From Flavobacterium pectinovorum (GTDB taxonomy: Bacteria; Bacteroidota; Bacteroidia; Flavobacteriales; Flavobacteriaceae), in the NCBI RefSeq assembly GCF_900142715.1, contig NZ_FRBX01000003.1, positions 186,001-250,000 of the forward strand: a DNA stretch of 64,000 nucleotides, written 5' to 3'. Under the pieces are notes generated by a model that saw nothing but the letters and a program-made list of their open reading frames with translations, made no database searches and was not told the origin of the DNA. A program made the translations under genes and the position numbers. Each line of letters opens with the position of its first letter. Positions within the stretch are counted from its first letter, which is position 1. Positions 8,909-16,521 of this stretch are shown here, in pieces.

Positions 8909-8992
8909 CGGAGAGACAGGGACTCGAACCCTGGCGACGGTTACCCGTCGACAGATTAGCAATCTGCTCCATTACCGCTCTGGCACCTCTCC
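8909..8992 (-). tRNA. tRNA-Ser (anticodon GCT)
   Basis: 84 nt on the minus strand with the long variable arm of a class II tRNA (CGACGGGTAACCGTCG). The acceptor stem GGAGAGG pairs with TCTCTCC and the discriminator is G; the anticodon loop contains GCT. First gene of the cluster in transcription order. Confidence 0.92.
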
Positions 8993-9185
8993 AAGCTCAA
9001 GGAACGTGTCCTGTTTTGCGGTTGCAAATGTAAGACAACATTCCATATCTCACAACTATTTCTGCGCTTTTTTTAATCTTTTTTCAATCTTTTTTTTAAA
9101 CCTCTTCACAATCAAACAAATAGAATTAACAAAAAATTCATATTCAATTTAAATTCTAATGAAACTCATACAAATTGATACAAAA

Positions 9186-9216
9186 TTTGAATTTATTTAA
9201 ATAAACAGTAAATTTG
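9186..9216 (+). promoter_or_regulatory. Bacteroidetes-type promoter of the thiolase gene
   Basis: TTTG at 9186-9189, 19-base spacer, TAAATTTG at 9209-9216: a full match to the primary-sigma consensus. The start codon is 26 bases further on. Confidence 0.75.
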
Positions 9217-9241
9217 CTAGATTAACTAATATTAACAGAAA

Positions 9242-10420
9242 ATGAACAAAAGAGTTGTTATCGTTTCTGCCGTTAGAACACCTATCGGAAGTTTCATGGG
9301 AGGTTTATCTACCGTACCCGCACCAAAATTAGGTGCTGCCGCTATAAAAGGCGCACTTCAAAAAATTAACCTTGACCCAAAATTAGTTGATGAAGTATTC
9401 ATGGGCAACGTAGTACAAGCTGGAGTTGGTCAGGCACCAGCACGTCAGGCTGCGCTTTTTGCCGGTTTGTCTGAAGAAGTTGCTGCTACAACCGTAAACA
9501 AAGTTTGTGCTTCCGGAATGAAAGCTGTAATGTTTGCAGCGCAGGCTATTGCTTGTGGAGATGCCGAAATTGTGGTAGCCGGAGGAATGGAAAACATGAG
9601 TTTGATTCCGCATTACGTACAAATGCGTAACGGAAACAAATTTGGTCCTGCAACAATGCTTGACGGAATGCAAAAAGATGGTTTGACAGATGCTTACGAT
9701 AACAACGCAATGGGAGTTTGCGCTGATTTATGTGCATCTGAATACAAAATCACCCGTGAAGAACAAGACAATTATGCCATTCAATCTTATGAAAGAAGCG
9801 CAAAAGCCTGGGATGCCGGAAAATTCGATAACGAAATTGTTCCTGTAGAAGTTCCACAAAGACGTGGCGAACCCGCTATTTTTTCAAAAGATGAAGAATA
9901 TACTAATGTCAAATTAGATAAAATCCCTTCATTAAGTGCTGTTTTTACAAAAGACGGAACAGTTACTGCTGCAAATGCTTCAACAATAAATGACGGAGCT
10001 GCCGCTTTGGTTTTAATGTCTGAAGAAAAAGCAAATGCATTAGGATTAAAACCTTTAGCTTACATAAAAGGATATGCAGATGCTGCACAAGAACCAAAAT
10101 GGTTTACAACAAGCCCTGCAAAAGCGTTACCAAAAGCATTAAACAAAGCAGGAATTGCAATTAGCGATGTTGATTATTTCGAATTCAACGAAGCTTTTGC
10201 TGTTGTTGGCTTGGCCAATTCAAAAATCCTTAATTTAGATAACGAAAAAGTAAACGTAAATGGTGGCGCTGTTTCTTTAGGGCATCCTCTTGGATGTTCG
10301 GGAGCAAGAATCATCGTAACTTTACTGAATGTTTTAGAACAAAACAATGCCAAAACCGGAGCTGCTGCAATTTGCAACGGTGGTGGTGGCGCATCTGCAA
10401 TTGTTATCGAAAGAGCTTAA
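9242..10420 (+). CDS. Acetyl-CoA C-acetyltransferase (thiolase)
   Basis: A 392-aa thiolase, the usual family length. The acyl-accepting Cys89 lies in NKVCASGMKA; the C-terminal catalytic pair is the His of GGAVSLGHPLGCSG and the Cys of AAICNGGGG. It condenses two acetyl-CoA to acetoacetyl-CoA or carries out the reverse thiolytic step in fatty-acid breakdown. Transcribed alone from the promoter at 9186-9216 and closed by a terminator at 10431-10470, so it appears monocistronic. AtoB-type versus FadA-type specificity cannot be fixed here. Confidence 0.94.
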   Translation: MNKRVVIVSAVRTPIGSFMGGLSTVPAPKLGAAAIKGALQKINLDPKLVDEVFMGNVVQAGVGQAPARQAALFAGLSEEVAATTVNKVCASGMKAVMFAAQAIACGDAEIVVAGGMENMSLIPHYVQMRNGNKFGPATMLDGMQKDGLTDAYDNNAMGVCADLCASEYKITREEQDNYAIQSYERSAKAWDAGKFDNEIVPVEVPQRRGEPAIFSKDEEYTNVKLDKIPSLSAVFTKDGTVTAANASTINDGAAALVLMSEEKANALGLKPLAYIKGYADAAQEPKWFTTSPAKALPKALNKAGIAISDVDYFEFNEAFAVVGLANSKILNLDNEKVNVNGGAVSLGHPLGCSGARIIVTLLNVLEQNNAKTGAAAICNGGGGASAIVIERA

Positions 10421-10430
10421 ACAAAATATT

Positions 10431-10470
10431 AAATTAGGAGTTGTTTATTAAAAAAATAACTCCTAATTTT
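10431..10470 (+). terminator. Rho-independent terminator
   Basis: Twelve-bp stem AAATTAGGAGTT / AACTCCTAATTT followed by TTTT. It closes the thiolase transcript. Confidence 0.75.
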
Positions 10471-10490
10471 CAACTTATAAATTACCCTAA

Positions 10491-11252
10491 ATGTTCGGAA
10501 TTTGCAATCTAGCCATAGTACCTGTTCGATCTGAGCCAAGTGACAGAAGTGAAATCGTTACACAACTTTTGTTTGGCGAACACATCGAAATTTTAGAACG
10601 TCAAAATCAATGGGCGCGAATAAAGATTCAGTTTGATGATTATGAAGGCTGGGTAGATTCGAAACAATATCAGGTAATTTCCGAAGCAAATTATAACCAA
10701 TTAAGCAAAGAAGCTATTATTCTTAATGCCGACCTGATTGATTATATTAGCGCGCCGGACAACTTATTATTACCAATTCCGCTTGGCGCTTCCTTATCAT
10801 TTTTAAGCAATACCGACATCAATACTGCAAATTTTGATTTCGAAGGAACAAAAACCAGCGGCATTAAACCTAAAAGCGCACTCATAAATACTGCTTTTAT
10901 GTATTTAAACGCTCCCTATCTTTGGGGAGGAAAAACACCATTTGGAATCGATTGTTCCGGTTTTACACAAATGGTATACAAACTAAACGGATACAAAATT
11001 CATCGTGACGCTTCTCAGCAAGCACTTGATGGCGAGCCTTTAAGCTTCATCGAAGAAAGTGAACCAGGAGATTTAGCCTTTTTTGATAACGAAGAAGGAA
11101 ATATCATTCACGTTGGTATCATAATGGAAAATAATTACATCATTCATGCCAGTGGAAAAGTACGCATTGACCGTTTAGACCACTTAGGAATTTACAATCC
11201 TGAATTAAATAAGCACACGCACAACCTTCGTGTAATCAAAAAGATCATTTAA
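10491..11252 (+). CDS. NlpC/P60-family cysteine peptidase (C40) with SH3 domain
   Basis: A 253-aa protein. Residues 1-60 look like a bacterial SH3 domain (VPVRSEPSDRSEIVTQLLFG, EGWVDSKQYQ). The C-terminal NlpC/P60 domain has catalytic Cys155 in FGIDCSGF and His207 in IIHVGII; His219 in IIHASG is the likely third residue. Such enzymes cleave the gamma-D-Glu-diaminopimelate bond of peptidoglycan peptides. No signal peptide is visible, so it is cytoplasmic as read, consistent with the YkfC-like branch that processes recycled murein peptides. Confidence 0.9.
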   Translation: MFGICNLAIVPVRSEPSDRSEIVTQLLFGEHIEILERQNQWARIKIQFDDYEGWVDSKQYQVISEANYNQLSKEAIILNADLIDYISAPDNLLLPIPLGASLSFLSNTDINTANFDFEGTKTSGIKPKSALINTAFMYLNAPYLWGGKTPFGIDCSGFTQMVYKLNGYKIHRDASQQALDGEPLSFIEESEPGDLAFFDNEEGNIIHVGIIMENNYIIHASGKVRIDRLDHLGIYNPELNKHTHNLRVIKKII

Positions 11253-11284
11253 TTTTCTTAGTAATCCCTTAAAGAAATAATACT

Positions 11285-12340
11285 TTGACAAAGCTTTCAC
11301 TTTCTAAAACAGATTTTACAATTAATGATGTTAAAATTCAATTTCCGATTGATATAGATAGCTTAAAAAAGATTTTGGGAGATTGTCGACATTTAAAAAA
11401 ACAACATAACCATATTTATACCTGGGATGATTTTGGCATTATTGCATTTTCTAAAGAAGGAGTAAAAGCAGAAAATTTATTACTCGATCTGAATTATGGT
11501 AATTACGATTTTTGTTCGAAAAACCCATTTACAGGTCAATTCATTTTTGAAAATCAAGAACTATTTCAATTTTATAAATCCAATAAAAATCAACTCGTAA
11601 AACTTTACAAGGGAGATGACAGCGGTGCTTTTATTCTGAATGGCATAAGTGTGTGGTTCAATAAAGAAGATGATAAAACAACAGCTATTGACATCGCTGC
11701 ATATCAGGAAAAAGAAAAGAAAGCCAAAACACCAGTTGATCCGGAATTTAAAGAATTCGAATCATTATGGCAGGAATGGATTACCGAAATTAATAAAATT
11801 GTAGCAACAGATAATGATTATTACAATCTTACAGATGGTATTTCTGTAGAAGATTTAGAACAGCATTCAGTCTTAGAAGATGAAATCATAATTCCGCCCG
11901 CGCTTCAAAACTTTTACAAAGTTCAAAATGTGGAATATGATGCCGTAACTTCTGCGTTTCAATTTTTAATAGGTAATTGGACATACGATCTTATTCCTTT
12001 TGAAGATATTTCAGAAGAATGGAATTCGATACAAGATTTACAATTTGACGAAGACGATCTTCCCGAATTAGAAATAGACTTAGAAAAAATCAAGACAGAC
12101 AATTACGCAAATCCAAAATGGATTCCGTTTGCAACAGGACGAAATGGAGATTATTTACTCTACGATACAGATCCTGCCGAAAAAGGAAAATTTAGCCAAA
12201 TCATAGAACTTCAAAACGAATCCTGGGAACGAAATATAGTAGCTGAATCCTTAGAAGAACTTCTAAAAAACGAAATTAATAACCTGAAAACAGGCAAAAC
12301 AGAACATTTTGACTTTATAACCGGCAAAGAAGATTCATAA
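11285..12340 (+). CDS. SMI1/KNR4 (SUKH)-like protein with extra N-terminal domain
   Basis: A 351-aa acidic protein. The only reasonable start is TTG at 11285 (reading TKLSLSKTDF next); no in-frame ATG lies nearby. Residues 1-150 form an unassigned domain (FTINDVKIQFPIDIDSLKKILGD is its opening region). Residues from about 155 show the SUKH pattern: LEDEIIIPPALQNFYKVQN, then WIPFATGRNGDYLLYDTDP and the closing SLEELLKNEI. SUKH proteins often neutralise secreted toxins or act in cell-wall signalling, but no toxin gene is adjacent, so the role is unknown. Not membrane bound. Confidence 0.75.
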   Translation: MTKLSLSKTDFTINDVKIQFPIDIDSLKKILGDCRHLKKQHNHIYTWDDFGIIAFSKEGVKAENLLLDLNYGNYDFCSKNPFTGQFIFENQELFQFYKSNKNQLVKLYKGDDSGAFILNGISVWFNKEDDKTTAIDIAAYQEKEKKAKTPVDPEFKEFESLWQEWITEINKIVATDNDYYNLTDGISVEDLEQHSVLEDEIIIPPALQNFYKVQNVEYDAVTSAFQFLIGNWTYDLIPFEDISEEWNSIQDLQFDEDDLPELEIDLEKIKTDNYANPKWIPFATGRNGDYLLYDTDPAEKGKFSQIIELQNESWERNIVAESLEELLKNEINNLKTGKTEHFDFITGKEDS

Positions 12341-12364
12341 TAAAAACAATTATTAAAAAATAGC

Positions 12365-12652
12365 TCATATTTTCTCAATAGAAACATAAACTTTACAGTT
12401 TACCGGATTATTATCATATTTTGTAAATACTTCTAAAGTTTTTTGTTGAGAATAATATTTCCCTTCCATAGCGAAATGTATATTCTCTATTCTATATTTA
12501 TCACCATTATGATAAAAAGTTTCTCCAATCCTCAGTGTAAATTCCGAGTCTACATCCTTTGTAGTAAATTCACAAAGCTGTTGTCTATTGTAAGCATATT
12601 GTCCGCTAAATTGAAATACAACTGCCGCAATTAAAGTTTCAAATTTTTCCAT
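12365..12652 (-). CDS. Hypothetical protein, 95 aa
   Basis: Not recognised. A 95-aa acidic soluble protein without signal peptide or membrane segment. Its second half alternates short strands and charged turns (FTLRIGETFYHNGDKYRIENI, GKYYSQQKTLEVFTKYDNN, CKVYVSIEKI), suggesting a small beta-rich fold. It is convergent with the SUKH-like gene, whose stop is 24 bases away, and downstream of an AraC gene on the same strand. Codon use resembles its neighbours. Confidence 0.55.
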   Translation of the reverse strand: MEKFETLIAAVVFQFSGQYAYNRQQLCEFTTKDVDSEFTLRIGETFYHNGDKYRIENIHFAMEGKYYSQQKTLEVFTKYDNNPVNCKVYVSIEKI

Positions 12653-12739
12653 TTTATATTTAAATTTATTAATTCAAATATAAAAACAATAAATCATTAT
12701 TAACTATACAAAGCAATCGAGTTATAAACAAAAGCTATT

Positions 12740-12796
12740 AAAAATCCGCAATAATCCGTGTTTTCGCTTGCGAATCCCTGTCATCCGCGTTCCAAA
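12740..12796. repeat. Dispersed intergenic repeat (AATCCGTG / GCGAATC family)
   Basis: Contains AATCCGTGTTTTCGCTTGCG and a TCATCCGCGTTC tail, nearly identical to the right arm of the element at 21545-21705. It lies immediately downstream of the AraC stop and looks like a half element. Confidence 0.65.
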
Positions 12797-12797
12797 C

Positions 12798-13643
12798 TCA
12801 CGCACTAACACGAATCGTTCTCCTAAACTCCGAAGGACTATTCCCTCGCTGTTTCTTAAAAAATTTATTAAAGTGACTTTCATCCGTAAAGCCAAATTCA
12901 TATGCAATTTCGTTAATACGTTTATCGCTAAATTGCAAACGATGTTCGATCAGTTTCGTTTTATAATTGCTAATATATTGCTGCATCGTTTCGTTAGCAT
13001 GTTTCTTAAAATAACGTCCTAAATACGTATTCGAAATTCCGAAATACTCACTAAGCGATTCTGCTTTAATTCTTTCGGGATAATAAATATTGTTCTGGAT
13101 ATATTGCAAAATATCCATCGCTTTAGCCTCACAACCAATATTTACCTGCTCCGGCAAATACTTAGCAATATTTCGCGCAACCACAATAATAAGTGTATTT
13201 ACCAATTGCTGAATCAATTCTTTATTATAAACATCTTTATCCTGATGTTCACGAATAATTGCTTCAACCATCACTTTTACCAGACATTTATCTGCTTGAT
13301 TCTTCAAAATACAGCCCGGCTGATGATTTGCGTTTTGCAAAATATATTCTAAACGCTGAATATTCTCATTTTGCAGGCTTGAGTTTTTCAAATAAATATC
13401 ATTAAATCTCAAAAAGAAGAATTCCGTTTTGGTCTCAATCGTAAAATTATGACAATCTTCAGGCGTTAATAAAAACATATGTCCGGCATCATATTCAAAA
13501 ATATTTTTGTTGATACATTGCCTTCCTGTTCCGTCTAAAATATAGACCAATTCAAAGAAATTATGACGATCTCCAACATCTGGATATTCATCAAGAGTTT
13601 CAAAAGAAACAGAAAAAGGCTCGTATAAATTTTCTTTTTTCAT
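12798..13643 (-). CDS. AraC-family transcriptional regulator (cupin type)
   Basis: A 281-aa regulator. Met at 13643 (MKKENLYEPF) was preferred to a longer reading from 13733, because the extra 30 residues are hydrophobic, run through the divergent promoter region and lack family features. The N-terminal cupin (FFELVYILDGTGRQCIN, AGHMFLLTPEDCHNF) is a sugar- or metabolite-sensing domain; the C-terminal HTH pair includes ISNTYLGRYFKKHANE and INEIAYEFGFTDESHFNKFF. It is divergent from the aldo/keto reductase 119 bases away and probably regulates it. Confidence 0.9.
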   Translation of the reverse strand: MKKENLYEPFSVSFETLDEYPDVGDRHNFFELVYILDGTGRQCINKNIFEYDAGHMFLLTPEDCHNFTIETKTEFFFLRFNDIYLKNSSLQNENIQRLEYILQNANHQPGCILKNQADKCLVKVMVEAIIREHQDKDVYNKELIQQLVNTLIIVVARNIAKYLPEQVNIGCEAKAMDILQYIQNNIYYPERIKAESLSEYFGISNTYLGRYFKKHANETMQQYISNYKTKLIEHRLQFSDKRINEIAYEFGFTDESHFNKFFKKQRGNSPSEFRRTIRVSA

Positions 13644-13762
13644 AACGATAAAAATTATTTGAAGATGCAAATTTACATAAAAAAGACAAATATATACAAG
13701 TTTACACTCATAAAAATGGTATAATTTTGCCAAGTGAAATTTAAGATTTAAAATACAACATT

Positions 13763-14749
13763 ATGGAATATAGAAAATTAGGCAATAGCGAACTCGAATT
13801 ATCAACTATTACATATGGCGCATTTGCCATTGGCGGAAACATGTGGGGCGGAAACGAAAAAGCAGATTCAATCGCATCCATTCACGCTTCAATTGATAAC
13901 GGTGTAACTACAATTGACACTGCTCCTTTTTATGGATTTGGTTTAAGCGAAGAAATGATTGGCGAAGCTCTAAAATCTCACGATCGTTCTAAAGTACAGT
14001 TATTGACAAAATTCGGTTTGGTTTGGGACGGAAGCAATAACCAAAAAGGCGATTTCTTTTTCGATGCCGATGACAACGGAAAGAAAATCCCAATTTACAA
14101 ATACGCTTCAAAAGCCAACATTATCAAAGAAGTCGAAGAAAGTTTAAAACGTCTTCAAACCGATTATATCGACTTATTGCAAATTCACTGGCCAGATTCT
14201 ACAACGCCAATTCACGAAACGATGGAAGCTTTGGAAACCCTTATTCAACAAGGAAAAATCAAAGCAGCCGGAGTTAGCAATTATAGTGTTTCGCAAATTC
14301 AGGAAGCACAAAAAACAATCAAATTAGCATCAAATCAGGTTCCGTTTAGTATGTTAAACCGTAAAATCGAAACCGATTTAATTCCGCTTACGCTAAAAGA
14401 AAACATCGGAATCATCGCTTACAGTCCAATGGAAAGAGGTTTATTAACCGGAAAATATTTCACCGACAGCAAATTAAAAGACAACGATCACAGAAATGGA
14501 TATTTCGGGCAGTTTGATCTTCAAAAAGTAAAAACGTTGGTCGAAGAATTGAGTTCATTGGCAAACGCAAAACACATTTCCATCTCGCAATTGGTTTTAC
14601 GCTGGACAACTTTACAAAAAGGAATCACAATTGTTTTGGCCGGAGCAAGAAACGCAGAACAAGCCATTTCAAACGCAAAAGCAATGGATTTTGATTTATC
14701 TGATTCTGAATTAGATTTTATTAATCAAGCTATTGCGAAAGTTAAATAG
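13763..14749 (+). CDS. Aldo/keto reductase
   Basis: A 328-aa TIM-barrel NADPH oxidoreductase. Catalytic tetrad residues are in IDTAPFYGFGLSEE (Asp and Tyr), LLTKFG (Lys) and LLQIHWPD (His). The C-terminal cofactor loop reads TIVLAGARNAEQAISNAKA. It resembles the YajO/Tas-like or AKR11-like groups acting on aldehydes or sugars. A -7 box TAATTTTG is at 13722-13729. The divergent AraC gene suggests induction by a carbonyl compound or sugar (inference). Confidence 0.92.
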   Translation: MEYRKLGNSELELSTITYGAFAIGGNMWGGNEKADSIASIHASIDNGVTTIDTAPFYGFGLSEEMIGEALKSHDRSKVQLLTKFGLVWDGSNNQKGDFFFDADDNGKKIPIYKYASKANIIKEVEESLKRLQTDYIDLLQIHWPDSTTPIHETMEALETLIQQGKIKAAGVSNYSVSQIQEAQKTIKLASNQVPFSMLNRKIETDLIPLTLKENIGIIAYSPMERGLLTGKYFTDSKLKDNDHRNGYFGQFDLQKVKTLVEELSSLANAKHISISQLVLRWTTLQKGITIVLAGARNAEQAISNAKAMDFDLSDSELDFINQAIAKVK

Positions 14750-14763
14750 CATTCTTAAAAATA

Positions 14764-14931
14764 TTTAAACACATAGAAACATAGCCAATAGCAATGTGAA
14801 AAGCATTCCCGAGCTTTGTCAAAGTTTTAAACTTTGACAAAGCTTGACAAAGCTAAGCTATGTGTGAGAAACTAGTTTCTTTTTACATTCTCTAAACACA
14901 AAGCAAAAACCTATGTTTCTATGTGTTTAAA
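14764..14931. repeat. Nested palindromic intergenic repeat
   Basis: Outer arms TAAACACATAGAAACATAG and CTATGTTTCTATGTGTTTA are perfect inverted copies. Inside is a second palindrome, AGCTTTGTCAAAGTTT around 14812-14840. The left arm recurs at 25951-25970 after nirB. Confidence 0.8.
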
Positions 14932-14956
14932 AAATTACACTCACAATAAAATAATC

Positions 14957-15043
14957 AGGGTGTGCCCCTCCGGGTCGGGCTTTCGGCTATATCTTTTGTT
15001 CCGTTCCACTTCACAAAAGGATACCGCCTCTATCCCTCACACT
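14957..15043. repeat. GC-rich structured element upstream of the MdaB-like gene
   Basis: An 87-base block much richer in G+C than its surroundings. It contains CCCCTCCGGGTCGGGC and an imperfect hairpin TATCTTTTGT / ACAAAAGGATA; the ends GGGTGTG and CACACTC can also nearly pair. Within the 320-base gap before the gene, everything not in this element or the preceding palindrome is A-rich and featureless. The identity is not established; a structured RNA or mobile-element remnant are both possible. Confidence 0.5.
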
Positions 15044-15069
15044 CACGAATTCATAAGAAAACAAGAAAA

Positions 15070-15675
15070 ATGAAGAAAATTTTTATCATCAATGGAAGTC
15101 AAAATTTCGCACATTCAGGCGGAAAATTCAACCAAACCGTTACCGACTGGACAATCGAATACTTAACAAACAGCAAGCAATTCGAAATAAAAACAACCGA
15201 CATCAAACAAGACTTTAATCTTGACGAAGAAGTCGAAAAATTCGTTTGGGCCGATGTTGTAGTTTATCACACACCGGTTTGGTGGTTTCAATTGCCAAAC
15301 CTTTTCAAAAAATACATTGACGACGTTTTTACAGCCGGACACAACAAAGGAATCTACAAAAGCGACGGAAGAACCAGAACCAATCCCGACATTAATTACG
15401 GAACCGGCGGACAATTGCACGGACGTAAATACATGCTTACCACAAGTTGGAATGCACCTGCAACAGCCTTCATACTTCCGGGAGAATTCTTCGAAGAAAC
15501 ATCTGTAGACGACGGAGCTATGTTTGGTTTCCATAAAATGAATAAATTTACAGGAATGGAAAAACTAAACAGTTTCCACTTTCATGACGTTGAAAAAGGT
15601 GCAACTGCAGAAAACATTGTCATCTTTAAAGAAAATTATACAAAGCACTTAGAAAAAACTTTTAAAACTTTATAA
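15070..15675 (+). CDS. NAD(P)H dehydrogenase (quinone), MdaB-like flavodoxin fold
   Basis: A 201-aa flavoprotein read from ATG at 15070 (MKKIFIINGS); a longer GTG reading from 14962 would translate the structured repeat and is rejected. The flavodoxin-2 fold is shown by IINGSQNFAHSGG (FMN/FAD phosphate loop), VVVYHTPVWWFQLPNLFKKY and the YMLTTSWNAPATAF segment. MdaB enzymes reduce quinones by two electrons with NADPH, avoiding semiquinone radicals. The following gene, an ABM-type quinol monooxygenase, starts 1 base after its stop, as with E. coli mdaB-ygiN. Confidence 0.92.
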   Translation: MKKIFIINGSQNFAHSGGKFNQTVTDWTIEYLTNSKQFEIKTTDIKQDFNLDEEVEKFVWADVVVYHTPVWWFQLPNLFKKYIDDVFTAGHNKGIYKSDGRTRTNPDINYGTGGQLHGRKYMLTTSWNAPATAFILPGEFFEETSVDDGAMFGFHKMNKFTGMEKLNSFHFHDVEKGATAENIVIFKENYTKHLEKTFKTL

Positions 15676-15676
15676 T

Positions 15677-15955
15677 ATGATCTCAATAACCGCAATTATA
15701 AAAAGCAAGCAGGAAAACATTGAAGAAGTCAAAAACCTGGTTCAAAATTTAGTTATCCAAACCAGAAAAGAAGACGCCTGCATTCGCTACGATCTTCACA
15801 CAACCGAAAATGTATTTATTATTTGGGAAGAATGGAAAGATCAGGCTGGTCTTGACATTCACAATAACCAACCTTATTTACAGGATTTTATCAAACAAAG
15901 TGAAAGTTTAGTCGCCTCTCCTATTTTGGTTTATAAAACAACACAATCTTTATAA
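15677..15955 (+). CDS. Putative quinol monooxygenase (YgiN-like, ABM domain)
   Basis: A 92-aa dimeric alpha+beta-barrel protein: strand ISITAIIKSK, helix IEEVKNLVQNLVIQTRKE, then CIRYDLHTTENVFIIWEEWK and SLVASPILVYKT. The pattern DACIRYDLH...WEEWKD is typical of YgiN. It overlaps operonically with the MdaB-like reductase (1 base between stop and start), and together the two could cycle menadione-like quinones between quinol and quinone forms. Confidence 0.85.
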   Translation: MISITAIIKSKQENIEEVKNLVQNLVIQTRKEDACIRYDLHTTENVFIIWEEWKDQAGLDIHNNQPYLQDFIKQSESLVASPILVYKTTQSL

Positions 15956-16011
15956 ATAGTTACAATAATTAGATTTCAAAAAACTAACTTGCTTCATATA
16001 AATATTTAAAC

Positions 16012-16485
16012 ATGAACCAATATCATCTTGCCGAAATCAATATTGCAAAAATGAAAGGTGTCGATATTAATGACCCAATCATGAAAGAGTTTGTAGACAA
16101 TTTAGATCTTGTAAATACCTTAGCCGAAAAAAGCGAAGGATTTGTTTGGCGGCTAAAAGACGAAAGCTCTAATGCAACAAACTTAAACCCGTACAATGAC
16201 GAGCAAATAATTGTGAATGTTTCTGTTTGGGAAAACATCGAAACGTTAGAACATTACATGTACAAAACGTTTCATAGTGAATTTTTAAAACGCCGAAAAG
16301 AATGGTTTTTAAAATTTGGAAAAGCCCACACCGCAATGTGGTGGGTTCCTGCAGGTCAGATTCCTACTCTTGAAGAAGCCGTTGAAAAGTTAGATTATTT
16401 GCAACAAAATGGAGCATCAGAAATTGTTTTTGATCTTAGAAATAAATTTCCTGCGCCAAATGAAAGCAAAACAAAAGCGAAATAA
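16012..16485 (+). CDS. DUF3291 domain protein
   Basis: A 157-aa soluble protein matching the DUF3291 pattern: QYHLAEINIAKMKGV at the start, LAEKSEGFVWRLKDE, VNVSVWENIETLEHYMYKT and the invariant-looking MWWVPAGQIPTLEEAVEKL. The fold is an alpha+beta barrel related to the ABM proteins just upstream. No catalytic role is known to me. It follows the YgiN-like gene by 56 bases and ends inside a strong bidirectional terminator. Confidence 0.85.
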   Translation: MNQYHLAEINIAKMKGVDINDPIMKEFVDNLDLVNTLAEKSEGFVWRLKDESSNATNLNPYNDEQIIVNVSVWENIETLEHYMYKTFHSEFLKRRKEWFLKFGKAHTAMWWVPAGQIPTLEEAVEKLDYLQQNGASEIVFDLRNKFPAPNESKTKAK

Positions 16486-16510
16486 AAATCTTTATTTCGC
16501 TTTTGTTTTT
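16472..16510. terminator. Bidirectional terminator overlapping the DUF3291 stop
   Basis: Fifteen-bp stem CAAAAGCGAAATAAA / TTTATTTCGCTTTTG, loop 4 bases, then TTTTTAT. It separates the convergent DUF3291 and dipeptidase genes and includes the last codons of the former. Confidence 0.85.
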
Positions 16511-16521
16511 ATATCAATAAA

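Noticed and set aside
9383..9673. A 96-codon frame antisense to the thiolase gene
   Set aside because: It is an open complement of a strongly conserved enzyme and is rich in Cys, His and Ser without any recognisable fold.
12798..13733. Longer start for the AraC regulator at 13733
   Set aside because: The extra 30 residues are hydrophobic, overlap the divergent promoter region and are not a feature of the family.
14962..15069. GTG-initiated N-terminal extension of the MdaB-like protein
   Set aside because: It would translate the structured GC-rich repeat; the family start is MKKIFIINGS at 15070.
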